11,714 nucleotides of DNA from JBFFXF01 sp041569895 (GCA_041569895.1 JBFFXF010000244.1:1-11714), one strand, 5' to 3'. Shown: positions 1 to 6,965, counted from the stretch's first letter. Notes: generated by a model not told the origin, from the sequence alone. A program made the numbers and translations.

Positions 1-427
1 CCATCAGCAGCGCCGCGTGCCCGCCGCCCGAGGTGCCGACCAGATAGATGCGGCGTGCGTCGATCGGGGCGGAGCGCCGGGCGAAGTCGACGGCGGCGAG
101 GATGTCCTCGACGGCGAGCTCGGAGCCGGTGGCCTCGGGCGTCCGGTTCGGGCCGCGGAAGTTCGGGTGGATGAACGCCCAGCGCCGCTCGACGCACCAG
201 CGCGCGTACGGGATGCTCGAACGCTGGAGATAGTCGGACGACCACGTGTGGAGGCCGACCAGGAGGGGGAAGGGTCCGGTGCCCGCGGGCGCGAAGAAGA
301 GCGCCGGCTGCTCGGTGTCGTCGGCGGGGCTCACGAAGGTGACGCGCTCGACTCCCGGCGGCCAGGACTCGAGCTCGTCGGCCGCGCAGAGCGCGGGGAG
401 GAGCGTCAGGAAAAGTTGAATGGACAT
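1..427 (-). CDS. Secreted alpha/beta hydrolase, prolyl-oligopeptidase (S9)-like, N-terminal part only
   Basis: This partial gene runs off the left edge of the window, leaving 142 codons. The ATG at 427 follows AGGAG by 6 nt, and an in-frame TAG lies four codons upstream (437-439), so the start is well fixed. Residues 1-16 (MSIQLFLTLLPALCAA) look like a short signal peptide, so the product is probably exported. The body reads as an alpha/beta-hydrolase core: a hydrophobic strand with the oxyanion-side segment LLVGLHTW (about 56-63), the segment HPNFRGPN (88-95), and the nucleophile elbow GTSGGG (131-136), which puts the catalytic serine at residue 133. The acid and histidine of the triad would lie in the missing part. 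Family knowledge suggests hydrolysis of a peptide or ester bond, but the substrate cannot be read here. It lies 51 bp downstream of a same-strand HEAT-repeat gene and could be co-transcribed with it. Confidence 0.85.
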   Translation of the reverse strand, partial: MSIQLFLTLLPALCAADELESWPPGVERVTFVSPADDTEQPALFFAPAGTGPFPLLVGLHTWSSDYLQRSSIPYARWCVERRWAFIHPNFRGPNRTPEATGSELAVEDILAAVDFARRSAPIDARRIYLVGTSGGGHAALLM

Positions 428-439
428 AGGAGGCTCCTA

Positions 440-477
440 CCCGGGTTTTTCTCGCCTACGCCGAGAAAAAACCCGGG
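440..477. repeat. Long inverted repeat between HEAT gene stop and hydrolase start
   Basis: The left arm (440-454: CCCGGG, five T, CTCG) pairs with the right arm (462-477: CGAG, six A, CCCGGG). The result is a stem of about 15 bp with one bulged A and a 7-nt loop. It starts directly after the stop codon of the upstream minus-strand gene and ends 2 nt before the AGGAG of the hydrolase. No U-run follows the stem in either direction, so it is not a textbook intrinsic terminator. An mRNA-stabilising or attenuating hairpin, or a dispersed palindromic repeat, fits better. Confidence 0.8.
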
Positions 478-1755
478 CTATGGCTTTCGTTTGTTCCGCT
501 TGTAGTCCTCCCACCAGTTCTTCCACGCCTTGATCGCTCCGCGGCGCTGCTCTCCGTCGCCCTGGCTGGTGAGCTCCGGGTCGACGCCGGTGAGCTCGCG
601 CAGCACCTCGGCCGCGTCGTCGCGCAGCTCGACGCGATCACTCCGCAACCGCTTGATGAGGAACGGCACCGCCTGGACGAGCTCGAACTCCTGGAGAATG
701 TGGCCGAGCTCTCCCATGTTGTAGAGAGGCATGTCGCGCTCCTTCACGAACGCGATCAGGCGCTTCTCCTGCTCGGAGTCGCCTCCTCGATAGAGCGCCT
801 CCGCCGCCCACACCTGATGCGAGATTTCGTTCGACTCGAGCAGCGCCTCCATGCGGCCGCGTTCCGTGTGATCCGGGGGCAGCCCGACCTTGCCGACGGC
901 GCAGATGGCCGCGTCGCGGACGTCGGTCTCGTGGTCGTCGAGGAGCTTGATCAGCGTCTCGAGCCCCTGGGGATTGCCGAGCTTCCCGAGCACCACCGCG
1001 ACGTGCCGGCGCTTCAGCCGCTGCGGGTGCGAGTGGAGATCGCAGAGGCGCGCGTAGCCGTCGTCGCCCGCGTTCCCGAGGATCCGCAGGTAGACTTCGG
1101 AGCCGAGCGGGAAGTCCTCGGGCCGCCTCGAGAAGACATCGGCGAGGACCTCCTGCACGTCATCGCTCCCCTCGGCGAGCTCGAGGAGGATGCGCTCGGC
1201 GTTCTCCCACGAGGTGCTTCCCGAGACCTCGCCGCACTCCTCGATCTCCCAGAGGCAGTACTCCGCCTCCTTCGGAATCGGGCGCGGCGGCTCGTACTTC
1301 TTGATGAAGTTGAGCGCGCGGATGTACTGGGGCTTCCAAGGATTGAGCGGACGCTTCTTCTCGAGACTGACGATCGGCACCTCCGCGGCGCCGTCGGGCA
1401 GCCTGAGGTACGGCCGCGGACCGAAGAGCCGGCCCGACTCGAGCAGCTCGATGCGGAGCGCGCCCGGTCGGACCTTGTACGGACCCTCGCCGTCGCGGTC
1501 GCCGGGATCGCTCTGGTGAAACCGGAAGCCCTTCTTCGAGAAGTAGCTCGACCAGCGATCGAGCGCCGCCGGCGGCAGGCTGTGGTACGCCTCGCGCGCG
1601 CCGTCGAGGGAGGGCGCGAAGTAGAAGAGCAGGTCGTCGACCAGGAAGTCGGGAATGTAGGGAACGCAGAGCACGGCGGCCGAGAGCCACCGGACCGGCT
1701 CGACGCCGAAGCCGCCCTCGACCTCGCGCGGGAGCTCGTTTTCTTCAGTGGCCAC
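478..1755 (-). CDS. HEAT-repeat protein, function unknown
   Basis: This gene encodes about 425 residues from GTG at 1755, which has GGAG nine nt upstream. The frame stays open to another GTG at 1857, giving 459 residues, but that start has no ribosome binding site and the extra 34 residues (rich in G, R and A) look non-coding. Residues 1-190 match no domain I recognise and contain a hydrophobic patch (about 22-48, WLSAAVLCVPYIPDFL) that may be buried or membrane-associated. The second half is alpha-helical HEAT/PBS-lyase-type repeat. The clearest unit is about 249-290 (VAVVLGKLG...LIKLLDDHETDVRDAAICAVGKVG). A last repeat (about 360-388) is followed by a Trp-rich end (KAWKNWWEDYK) of a kind I associate with planctomycete HEAT proteins. 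Such repeats form protein-binding solenoids, and no catalytic motif is visible. A hairpin and the hydrolase gene follow on the same strand. Confidence 0.85.
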   Translation of the reverse strand: MATEENELPREVEGGFGVEPVRWLSAAVLCVPYIPDFLVDDLLFYFAPSLDGAREAYHSLPPAALDRWSSYFSKKGFRFHQSDPGDRDGEGPYKVRPGALRIELLESGRLFGPRPYLRLPDGAAEVPIVSLEKKRPLNPWKPQYIRALNFIKKYEPPRPIPKEAEYCLWEIEECGEVSGSTSWENAERILLELAEGSDDVQEVLADVFSRRPEDFPLGSEVYLRILGNAGDDGYARLCDLHSHPQRLKRRHVAVVLGKLGNPQGLETLIKLLDDHETDVRDAAICAVGKVGLPPDHTERGRMEALLESNEISHQVWAAEALYRGGDSEQEKRLIAFVKERDMPLYNMGELGHILQEFELVQAVPFLIKRLRSDRVELRDDAAEVLRELTGVDPELTSQGDGEQRRGAIKAWKNWWEDYKRNKRKP

Positions 1756-1887
1756 TGCTGCGTTCTCCGGAGGGGCGCGTCGGTTCAACCGGACTCCTGT
1801 TTCGAAGGCTCGACCGCGGAGTCCACCCCCGTGAGCCGCACGGGGGCTATTCAGCACAGAAGAAGCGGGCCCGGGCCGGGAGCCGCG

Positions 1888-1918
1888 ATTATACTATCGG
1901 CCGTCCGAGCAGGCTCAA
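1888..1918 (-). promoter_or_regulatory. Candidate sigma70-type promoter for the HEAT gene
   Basis: Read on the minus strand, a perfect TATAAT (1893-1888) is preceded by TTGAGC (1918-1913) with a 19-bp spacer. The -10 matches 6/6 and the -35 matches 4/6, but the spacer is 2 bp longer than ideal. Initiation near 1881 would give a leader of about 125 nt to the GTG at 1755. The same AT-rich island read on the plus strand gives TATACT (1890-1895), which could serve the permease gene but lacks a recognisable -35. Confidence 0.45.
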
Positions 1919-1922
1919 TCAT

Positions 1923-1958
1923 AAACCAACTGGTAAACCAGCTGGTAAACCAGCTGAT
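1923..1958. repeat. Three tandem 12-bp units, each with an ACCAGCTGGT-type palindrome
   Basis: The units are AAACCAACTGGT (1923-1934), AAACCAGCTGGT (1935-1946) and AAACCAGCTGAT (1947-1958). The central unit contains the perfect 10-bp palindrome ACCAGCTGGT, and its neighbours each differ from it by one base. A degenerate ACACCA follows. The array lies between the divergent HEAT and permease genes, 35 bp before the permease ATG, where an operator would lie. It could equally be a slippage-generated minisatellite, since this window has several of those in its spacers. Confidence 0.85.
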
Positions 1959-1993
1959 ACACCAACGCTCGACGCGCTCAGGAGGAACCTCGC

Positions 1994-3409
1994 ATGCCAC
2001 TCGCCCTCTTCGCCGCCCGGCCGCCGGTGAGCTGGTTCATCGCGCTGCGGTACCTCTCGTCGCGGTTCATCACCTTCGCGTCGTTCCTCCTCGTCTCGCT
2101 CGCCGTGGCGATTCTCATCATCCTGCTCGCCGTCATGGAGGGCTTCAAGACCGAGCTGATCGAGCGCGTTCGCGGCACGAGCTCCGACATCAACGTCACC
2201 TCGACGCGTTTCGTCGGCATGGACGATCACGCCGAGGTGCGCGCTCTCGTCGAGGGAGTGTCCGGCGTGCGCGCCACGGTGCCGTTCGTCGAGACGCTGT
2301 CGATCTTCTCGCTCGAGCGCTTCGAGGGCTTCGATCACATCACCGGGCACCTCGGGCTGCTGGTCCTCGACCTGCGGGCCGAGGCGGAGGCGGGTCATCT
2401 CGACGAGTACGTCCGGCGGGGCGCCCAGGAGGAGGCAGCGCGACTCGACCAGTACCCCGGCAGGCTGAGCGGCACGGCGTGGTCCGCGCTGCCGCGCACG
2501 ATCGAGGACACGCTGTCCCCCGAGTGGGTGCAGAGGGATCTCTGGCGTCTCCTTCGACGCCAGCCGCCGGAGGACATCGACGAGCTCCGGCCGGTGCTGC
2601 TCGGGAGCCAGACGATTCCGCGCCTGCTCGGCACCGCCATGGAGCTCAAGAGCGTGTCGCCCGTCACCAACAGGCCGTGCGTCGGGAAGTTCGTCATCGC
2701 CGGATACTTCAAGAGCCGCGACGCGCAACGCGACGCGCACACCGTGCTGATGGACCTCGACGACGCGCGCGAGTTCCTCGCCCTCGCGCATCCCGACAGC
2801 GGCCGCACGACCATCTCCGGCTTCCGCGTGTTTCTCGACGAGGGCCTCGACGCCGGCGGCGTCAAGGAATCGATCACCGCCGCGATCACGTCGGCCGACA
2901 TCCCGTTCGTCGTCGCGCGCACGTGGCGCGAGGAGAAGAGCAAGCTGCTCCGCGCCGTGCAGACCGAGAAGGCCCTGGTGGGACTCATCCTCGGCGCGAT
3001 CATCCTCCTCGTCGGCCTGATGATCTTCATCATCATGACCGTGCAGATCGTCCAGAAGACGCGCGACCTCGGCATCCTGCAGGCGATCGGAATGACGCCG
3101 AGACACGTCGTCGGCGTCTATTTGAGGATGGGCACGCTGATCTGCGTCGCGGGCGTCGTCCTCGGCACCGTCTACGGCGTGCTCTTCTGCTTCAACATCG
3201 ACGTCATCGAGCGCTGGGTGTTCGTGCTCACCGGGAAAGAGGTGTTTCCACAGACGATGTACTACCTCGACGGCACCCCGGCGCGGCCGATCCTCACGGA
3301 CTTCCTCTTCATCGTCGTGCCGACGGTGCTCTTCGGGTTCCTGGCCAGCCTGCTGGCGGCGAACCGGGCGGCGCGACAGGATCCGCTCGAGGCGCTGCGC
3401 TACGAGTGA
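1994..3409 (+). CDS. LolC/FtsX/MacB-type ABC transporter permease
   Basis: The 471-residue product is an inner-membrane permease of the FtsX/MacB superfamily. AGGAGG (1980-1985) sits 8 nt before the ATG. The topology is the family standard: a short cytoplasmic N-terminus (SWFIALRYLSSR, 13-24), TM1 at about 28-48, a large periplasmic domain (about 50-325), then TM2 (327-352), TM3 (379-402) and TM4 (436-456). The loop KTRDLGILQAIGMTPRHV (355-372) matches the coupling helix that contacts the ATPase, and the C-terminus RQDPLEALRYE is the usual family ending. This layout is closest to LolC/LolE lipoprotein-release permeases. The periplasmic domain carries a charged stretch (about 127-200) that I cannot assign. 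No ATP-binding subunit or second permease is adjacent, so the LolD-like partner must be encoded elsewhere, and lipoprotein sorting is inferred rather than shown. The 3' end overlaps the convergent gene by 10 bp. Confidence 0.9.
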   Translation: MPLALFAARPPVSWFIALRYLSSRFITFASFLLVSLAVAILIILLAVMEGFKTELIERVRGTSSDINVTSTRFVGMDDHAEVRALVEGVSGVRATVPFVETLSIFSLERFEGFDHITGHLGLLVLDLRAEAEAGHLDEYVRRGAQEEAARLDQYPGRLSGTAWSALPRTIEDTLSPEWVQRDLWRLLRRQPPEDIDELRPVLLGSQTIPRLLGTAMELKSVSPVTNRPCVGKFVIAGYFKSRDAQRDAHTVLMDLDDAREFLALAHPDSGRTTISGFRVFLDEGLDAGGVKESITAAITSADIPFVVARTWREEKSKLLRAVQTEKALVGLILGAIILLVGLMIFIIMTVQIVQKTRDLGILQAIGMTPRHVVGVYLRMGTLICVAGVVLGTVYGVLFCFNIDVIERWVFVLTGKEVFPQTMYYLDGTPARPILTDFLFIVVPTVLFGFLASLLAANRAARQDPLEALRYE

Positions 3410-4077
3410 GCTCCCGGGTCGGCGCTCTTCGCCGTTTCGAATTCGCGCTGGAGCGACTCGACGAGACGGAAGGCGAGCCGCTGCGACTCCTTCGAGACGC
3501 GGAGCCGGCGGAGCTGCGACTCGATCTCCATCAGCCGCTCGATGATGTCACCGAGCGAGGCCTCGTCGCCGTTCTCCTCGTCCCGCTTCGCCTTCTTGCC
3601 GCTTCCCGTTTCCATGCGGCCGAGGCGGTCGGTGATCTCGCGCTTGAGGATGACGCGGCCGATTCCCTCGTCGTAGACGCGCGAGCGCAGCTCCCGCAGG
3701 TCCTTCCTCCTGTCGCCGAAGGCCTCCTCCACGCGGCGGAGCTGATTGACGACCTCGTACGACGGGACCTCGACGCGGTCGGGTTTCCTGCGAAACTCCT
3801 CGATCAACTGCGGGCGGTGCTCCTCGGTGTACTCCATCGCCTCGAGCATGCGTCGCGCGACGTGCTTGTTGAGCTTGAGGACGCCGAGGGTGTACTCCTC
3901 GTAGCTCGCGCACGGCGGCGAGCACTGCTTCCACAGCTCGTGGCGGCGGATCTTCTTCAGGTTGAGCGCGACGTGGAGCCAGCTCGCCTTCATCACCTTC
4001 ACGGCCCGCGCCGTGTCCGCGAGGATCTCGGCAGCCTCGCTCGCGGTCGGCGCCCTCTCCGCCGTCCTCGACACCAT
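3400..4077 (-). CDS. Hypothetical protein with possible N-terminal helix-turn-helix and C-terminal coiled coil
   Basis: I do not recognise this 225-residue protein. The ATG at 4077 has a G-rich ribosome binding site (GGAGG, then ten bases). Residues 12-90 are helical. The segment WLHVALNLKKIRRHELWKQ, then CASYEEYTLGVLKLNKHVARRMLEAMEY (about 33-83), resembles the 'initial helix, aromatic E-x-Y, helix-turn-helix, Arg-rich helix' arrangement of some phage and plasmid DNA-binding proteins; this is resemblance only. A charged linker (155-173, KKAKRDEENGDE) leads to a heptad-like helix (about 175-218, IIERLMEIESQLRRLRV), probably a dimerising coiled coil. There is no signal peptide, so it should be cytoplasmic. 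Its last 10 bp overlap the end of the convergent permease gene. A tandem-repeat spacer lies upstream, and the C-rich array there would be G-rich in its mRNA leader. Confidence 0.75.
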   Translation of the reverse strand: MVSRTAERAPTASEAAEILADTARAVKVMKASWLHVALNLKKIRRHELWKQCSPPCASYEEYTLGVLKLNKHVARRMLEAMEYTEEHRPQLIEEFRRKPDRVEVPSYEVVNQLRRVEEAFGDRRKDLRELRSRVYDEGIGRVILKREITDRLGRMETGSGKKAKRDEENGDEASLGDIIERLMEIESQLRRLRVSKESQRLAFRLVESLQREFETAKSADPGAHS

Positions 4078-4096
4078 GAGGTTCCCCCCTCCAAAA

Positions 4097-4147
4097 ACCC
4101 GTCCCCGTCGTCCCCGTCCCCGGTCCCGTGCCCGTGCCCGTGCCCGA
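4097..4147. repeat. NCCCGN hexamer array, copy A
   Basis: Eight hexamers of the form NCCCGN (ACCCGT, CCCCGT, then CCCCGT, CCCCGG, TCCCGT, GCCCGT, GCCCGT, GCCCGA) run through this stretch, with one 3-nt break at 4109-4111. On the minus strand this is a series of G3-G4 runs separated mostly by 2-3 nt, a canonical G-quadruplex pattern. It lies 20 bp upstream of the ATG at 4077, so it is probably in that gene's 5' leader or promoter. Related arrays occur at 6966-7037 and 11548-11589. Confidence 0.9.
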
Positions 4148-4150
4148 TAC

Positions 4151-4172
4151 GCTGCTCGACTTCCCTGGCGAG
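4151..4172. repeat. 22-bp conserved tail of hexamer element, copy A
   Basis: This 22-bp block begins GCTGCTCGACT and ends CTGGCGAG. It starts 3 nt after the last GCCCGA hexamer. The block at 11593-11614 matches it at 20 of 22 positions and also starts 3 nt after a GCCCGA unit. The shared spacing indicates one composite element rather than two independent simple repeats. Confidence 0.85.
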
Positions 4173-4179
4173 GACGGGA

Positions 4180-4214
4180 ACGCAGATGACGCAGATTACG
4201 CAGATTGACGCAGA
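4180..4214. repeat. Four tandem ACGCAGA-type units
   Basis: The units are ACGCAGATG, ACGCAGATT, ACGCAGATTG and ACGCAGA, with a period of 9-10 bp. No reading frame or known regulatory site is apparent. An AGAGACA/TGTCTCT inverted repeat (arms 4218-4224 and 4231-4237, 6-nt loop) follows at once. I recall similar CGCAGATTACGCAGATT-like spacer repeats from other GC-rich bacterial genomes, but cannot verify a match here. Confidence 0.85.
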
Positions 4215-4217
4215 ATC

Positions 4218-4237
4218 AGAGACACGGTACTGTCTCT
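4218..4237. repeat. AGAGACA / TGTCTCT inverted repeat
   Basis: Perfect 7-bp arms (4218-4224 and 4231-4237) flank the 6-nt loop CGGTAC. No T-run follows, so a terminator call is not supported. It lies in the middle of the repeat-rich spacer between two minus-strand genes. Confidence 0.6.
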
Positions 4238-4245
4238 CAACTTAC

Positions 4246-4290
4246 CTCTGATCTCTGATCTCTGTGTCGGACTCGGTCATCGGACTCGGT
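4246..4290. repeat. Adjacent 7-bp and 13-bp tandem repeats
   Basis: CTCTGAT (4246-4252), CTCTGAT (4253-4259) and CTCTGTG (4260-4266) form a 7-bp tandem. It abuts two copies of TCGGACTCGGT (4267-4277 and 4280-4290) with a 13-bp period. A run of eight C (4309-4316) follows further on. No gene is visible here; the stretch reads as low-complexity spacer. Confidence 0.8.
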
Positions 4291-4334
4291 ATCGGAATCA
4301 GTCCTGCACCCCCCCCGGCCGTCCCGTCCCTCCG

Positions 4335-4364
4335 TCATTCCGCGTCACTCCGCCTCATTCCGCG
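4335..4364. repeat. Three tandem 10-bp copies of the HEAT gene's 3' end
   Basis: The units are TCATTCCGCG (4335-4344), TCACTCCGCC (4345-4354) and TCATTCCGCG (4355-4364). The third is the last 10 bp of the large HEAT-repeat gene including its stop codon, so on the minus strand the sequence reads CGCGGAATGA followed by two near copies. The array looks like a tandem duplication across the gene terminus. Confidence 0.85.
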
Positions 4365-6958
4365 CTCTTCAGCGCCACCGTCTCGAAGGCGAGCGGTCGT
4401 CCCTCGCTGTCGGTGAGTCGCAGCACACCGGCCCAGCCGCCGGCGTCGTTGATCACCGCGAGCAGGATGCGGTTGACGCCGGCCTGGAGACGCGCGCGCA
4501 CGGCGTCCTGGTCCGGCGCGACGCCGCGGCTGCCGGTGAACTCGTGCACCTTCTCGCCGTTGAGCCAGCAGTGGAGCTGGTCGTCGCTGCCGAGGCGCAG
4601 CACGGCGTCGGTGGCATCGGCGACTGTCACCTCGGTGTAGAGGAAGGCGCCGAGCCCGTCGCCAGGATCGACCTCTCTGCCGAGGTCGACGATGCCGGAG
4701 GGGTCGTCGGTCTCGTGCGGTTTCCACCGCAGCTCCTTCTCGCCGGCGGTGACCGGGGCGCCCGTATCGACCTTCTTCGCGGTCACCGCGGCGACCCAGT
4801 CCCCGAGCCGCACCCTCGGGAACGGGCCGAGCAGCCACCAGCGCGTCACGAATCCGCGGTGACTGGCGTAGTCGACCGGCGCGCCGAGCTTGCGCAGGCG
4901 GTTGAGAGTCTGCCCGAGCGTCGCGGCGTCGAGATCGAGTTCGAGAAGCCGGCGATGGAGCGCGACGGCGCGGTCGCGCTCGCTCTCGGGAAGCCGCTCG
5001 GCGAGTCGCAGCGCGGCGCGGCCGGCGTCGCGTTGCAGCGCCGGGTTGTCGAGCGCGGGCTCGATGTGCTCGAGCGCATCCGGCGCGCCGACCTCGCCGA
5101 TTCCGGCGATCGCCAGGCGTCGCTCGTCGTCTCGCGTCGCGAGGTCGAGCACCTCGACGTAAATCGCCAGCGCCCTCTCGCGCTCGCTGCCGGCGATCGA
5201 CTCGGCGATTCGCAGACAGCCGCGCAGCGCGTCGATCTGCAGGTCTCCCGACGCCGTCCGCGCCGCCTCGAGGAGCAGCTCGAGCGTCTCGGGAGGGCTC
5301 GAGCGCGCCAGGGCGCGAATCGACGCTTCCCAGAGGGGGCTGTCGCGATCCGATGCGCCCTGGATCAGCACGGGGACGACGCGCGGGTCGTCCCGCGTGC
5401 CGAGGACGGAGACCACGCCGGCGCGAGCCTCCGCGGAGAGCTCGCCGTCGAGACGCTCGAGGAGCTTCCCGGTGACCTCCTCGCCGCGGCAGTGCTCGAT
5501 GGCCGCGAGCGCCGCGGAGAGCGCCTCGCCGCGCTCCCGCCCGAGCGCCGAGATGAGGACGTCGATCGCCTCGTCCGGCGCGATGGCGGCGATCGCTCCG
5601 TACGCCGCGGCGCGCGTCGTCGCGGAGTCATCGGAAGCCGCCTCGATCACCAGCGGCAGGTGGGCGACGTCGCCGCGCCGTCCGAGAACGCGGAGGAGCG
5701 CTGCCCTCGTCGAGGCCTCTTTCGCGTCACCGAGCGCGCCGGCCACGGCGACGCCCGCATCGCGAAACGTCGCGGCGGAGATCGCCCGCTCGGCCGCGCC
5801 GCGCACCGACTCATCCCCCGCGCCGAGCAGCTCGACGAACGCGTTCGCGGCGCGCTCGCCGCGGACGTTCGCCAGGGCGCCGAGCGCGGCGGCGCGGACG
5901 CCGTCGTGCGTGCTTCCGGTGGCGGCGATCAGCGCATCGATGGCCCGCTCGTCCGTGGCGGCGTCGCGCCGTCGTCCGAGCGCGCGGATGAGACCGGCGC
6001 GCAGCGCGGGCGGCGCGTCGTCCAGCCGCTCGACGATCGCGGGCAGACCGCCGCGCAGCGACTCGAGCGCGGTCAGCGCCGCCGCTCGCACCGCCGGGTC
6101 GTCGTCCTCGACCGCCTTCATCACCGCCGGCACCTCGGACGGGATCCCGGTCTGGCCGATGCCGACGAGTCCCGCGACGCGCCAGCGCCCACCCATCTCC
6201 ATCAGCCGGATGAAGATACGGCGCGCCGCGCCGCCCTCCTGGTTCTCCTTCAGCCGGTACGCGAACCGCACGTAGATCTCGAGCAGTCGCTCGCGCGCGT
6301 CGCCCTCGGCCGACTCGAGCGCCTCGACGAGGGCGTCGAGGGCGGAGCGCTCGCCGATCTCCGCGAGCGCCTCGAGCGCGACCAGGCGGAGCTCCGGCGG
6401 GCCCGACCGCGCGATGTCGAGAATCGGTCCGACGCTGAGCAGGTCGCGGCGCTGGCCGAGCGAGCGGATGATGGCGCCCCGGAACTCGCCCTCGGCGGAC
6501 GCGAGCGCCTTGCGGAGCGCCCGCAGCGCCGGAATCGTCGGGATGGCCTCGAGCGCGCGACGCGCCTCGTCGCGGAGCGCCGGGTTCGACGCATCGCCGA
6601 GGAGTCGCTCGAGCGGTCGGGTCGCCTCGTACTGGCCGATCTGGCCGAGACGGCGCACCACCCACAGCTGCGCCGACGCCGGCAGGTCCTCCCGCCCCAG
6701 CGCCTCGACGAGCGCGCCGGCGACGGCCCGGCGCTCGGAGGACGCGCCCGGTCGCGTCGAGCGCAGGCAGATGCCCTCGAGCTCACGATCCGCGGCGGCG
6801 CGCGCCGCGGGATCTTCGCCGGCGAGCTGGCCGACGAGCTCGCCGACACGCGCGGGCAGCGCGGCCGTGGCCTGCCCGTGCACGGGTCGCGCCGCGGCGC
6901 ACAGACAGAGCGCCAGCACGAAGTGAAACCGTCTCGGACCCCAATTGCGCTTCGCCAT
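4355..6958 (-). CDS. Exported HEAT-repeat protein with C-terminal sugar-binding-like beta domain
   Basis: This gene encodes 867 residues from ATG at 6958. The frame is open far upstream, but the residues MAKRNWGPRRFHFVLALCLCA start a clear signal peptide (cleavage near VHG-Q, 28/29), which fixes the start. Residues about 35-690 are a long run of HEAT/PBS-lyase-type repeats, with recurring patterns such as DDPAVRAAALTALESL, STHDGVRAAALGALANV and LRDEARRALEAI. From about 700 to 867 the character changes to beta-rich: RWWLLGPFP (706-714), GAFLYTEVTV, LRLGSDDQLHCWLNGEKVHE (about 789-808), LQAGVNRILLAVINDAGGW and VLRLTD. This fits a galactose-binding/PA14-like jelly-roll of the kind found in planctomycete sugar-processing proteins. 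The likely role is periplasmic or surface binding; no catalytic residues are visible. The ATG has only GGGGA and GGAG close by as ribosome-binding candidates, and the hexamer array begins 7 nt upstream. Confidence 0.9.
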   Translation of the reverse strand: MAKRNWGPRRFHFVLALCLCAAARPVHGQATAALPARVGELVGQLAGEDPAARAAADRELEGICLRSTRPGASSERRAVAGALVEALGREDLPASAQLWVVRRLGQIGQYEATRPLERLLGDASNPALRDEARRALEAIPTIPALRALRKALASAEGEFRGAIIRSLGQRRDLLSVGPILDIARSGPPELRLVALEALAEIGERSALDALVEALESAEGDARERLLEIYVRFAYRLKENQEGGAARRIFIRLMEMGGRWRVAGLVGIGQTGIPSEVPAVMKAVEDDDPAVRAAALTALESLRGGLPAIVERLDDAPPALRAGLIRALGRRRDAATDERAIDALIAATGSTHDGVRAAALGALANVRGERAANAFVELLGAGDESVRGAAERAISAATFRDAGVAVAGALGDAKEASTRAALLRVLGRRGDVAHLPLVIEAASDDSATTRAAAYGAIAAIAPDEAIDVLISALGRERGEALSAALAAIEHCRGEEVTGKLLERLDGELSAEARAGVVSVLGTRDDPRVVPVLIQGASDRDSPLWEASIRALARSSPPETLELLLEAARTASGDLQIDALRGCLRIAESIAGSERERALAIYVEVLDLATRDDERRLAIAGIGEVGAPDALEHIEPALDNPALQRDAGRAALRLAERLPESERDRAVALHRRLLELDLDAATLGQTLNRLRKLGAPVDYASHRGFVTRWWLLGPFPRVRLGDWVAAVTAKKVDTGAPVTAGEKELRWKPHETDDPSGIVDLGREVDPGDGLGAFLYTEVTVADATDAVLRLGSDDQLHCWLNGEKVHEFTGSRGVAPDQDAVRARLQAGVNRILLAVINDAGGWAGVLRLTDSEGRPLAFETVALKSAE

Positions 6959-6965
6959 TCTCCGT

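Noticed and set aside
440..477. Intrinsic terminator
   Set aside because: The stem is strong, but no U-tract follows it on either strand.
700..4251. Very long plus-strand open frame of over 1,100 codons
   Set aside because: It runs antisense to two genes and across the permease in another frame, has Arg/Ala/Pro/Val-rich composition without domains, and is explained by high GC lowering stop frequency.
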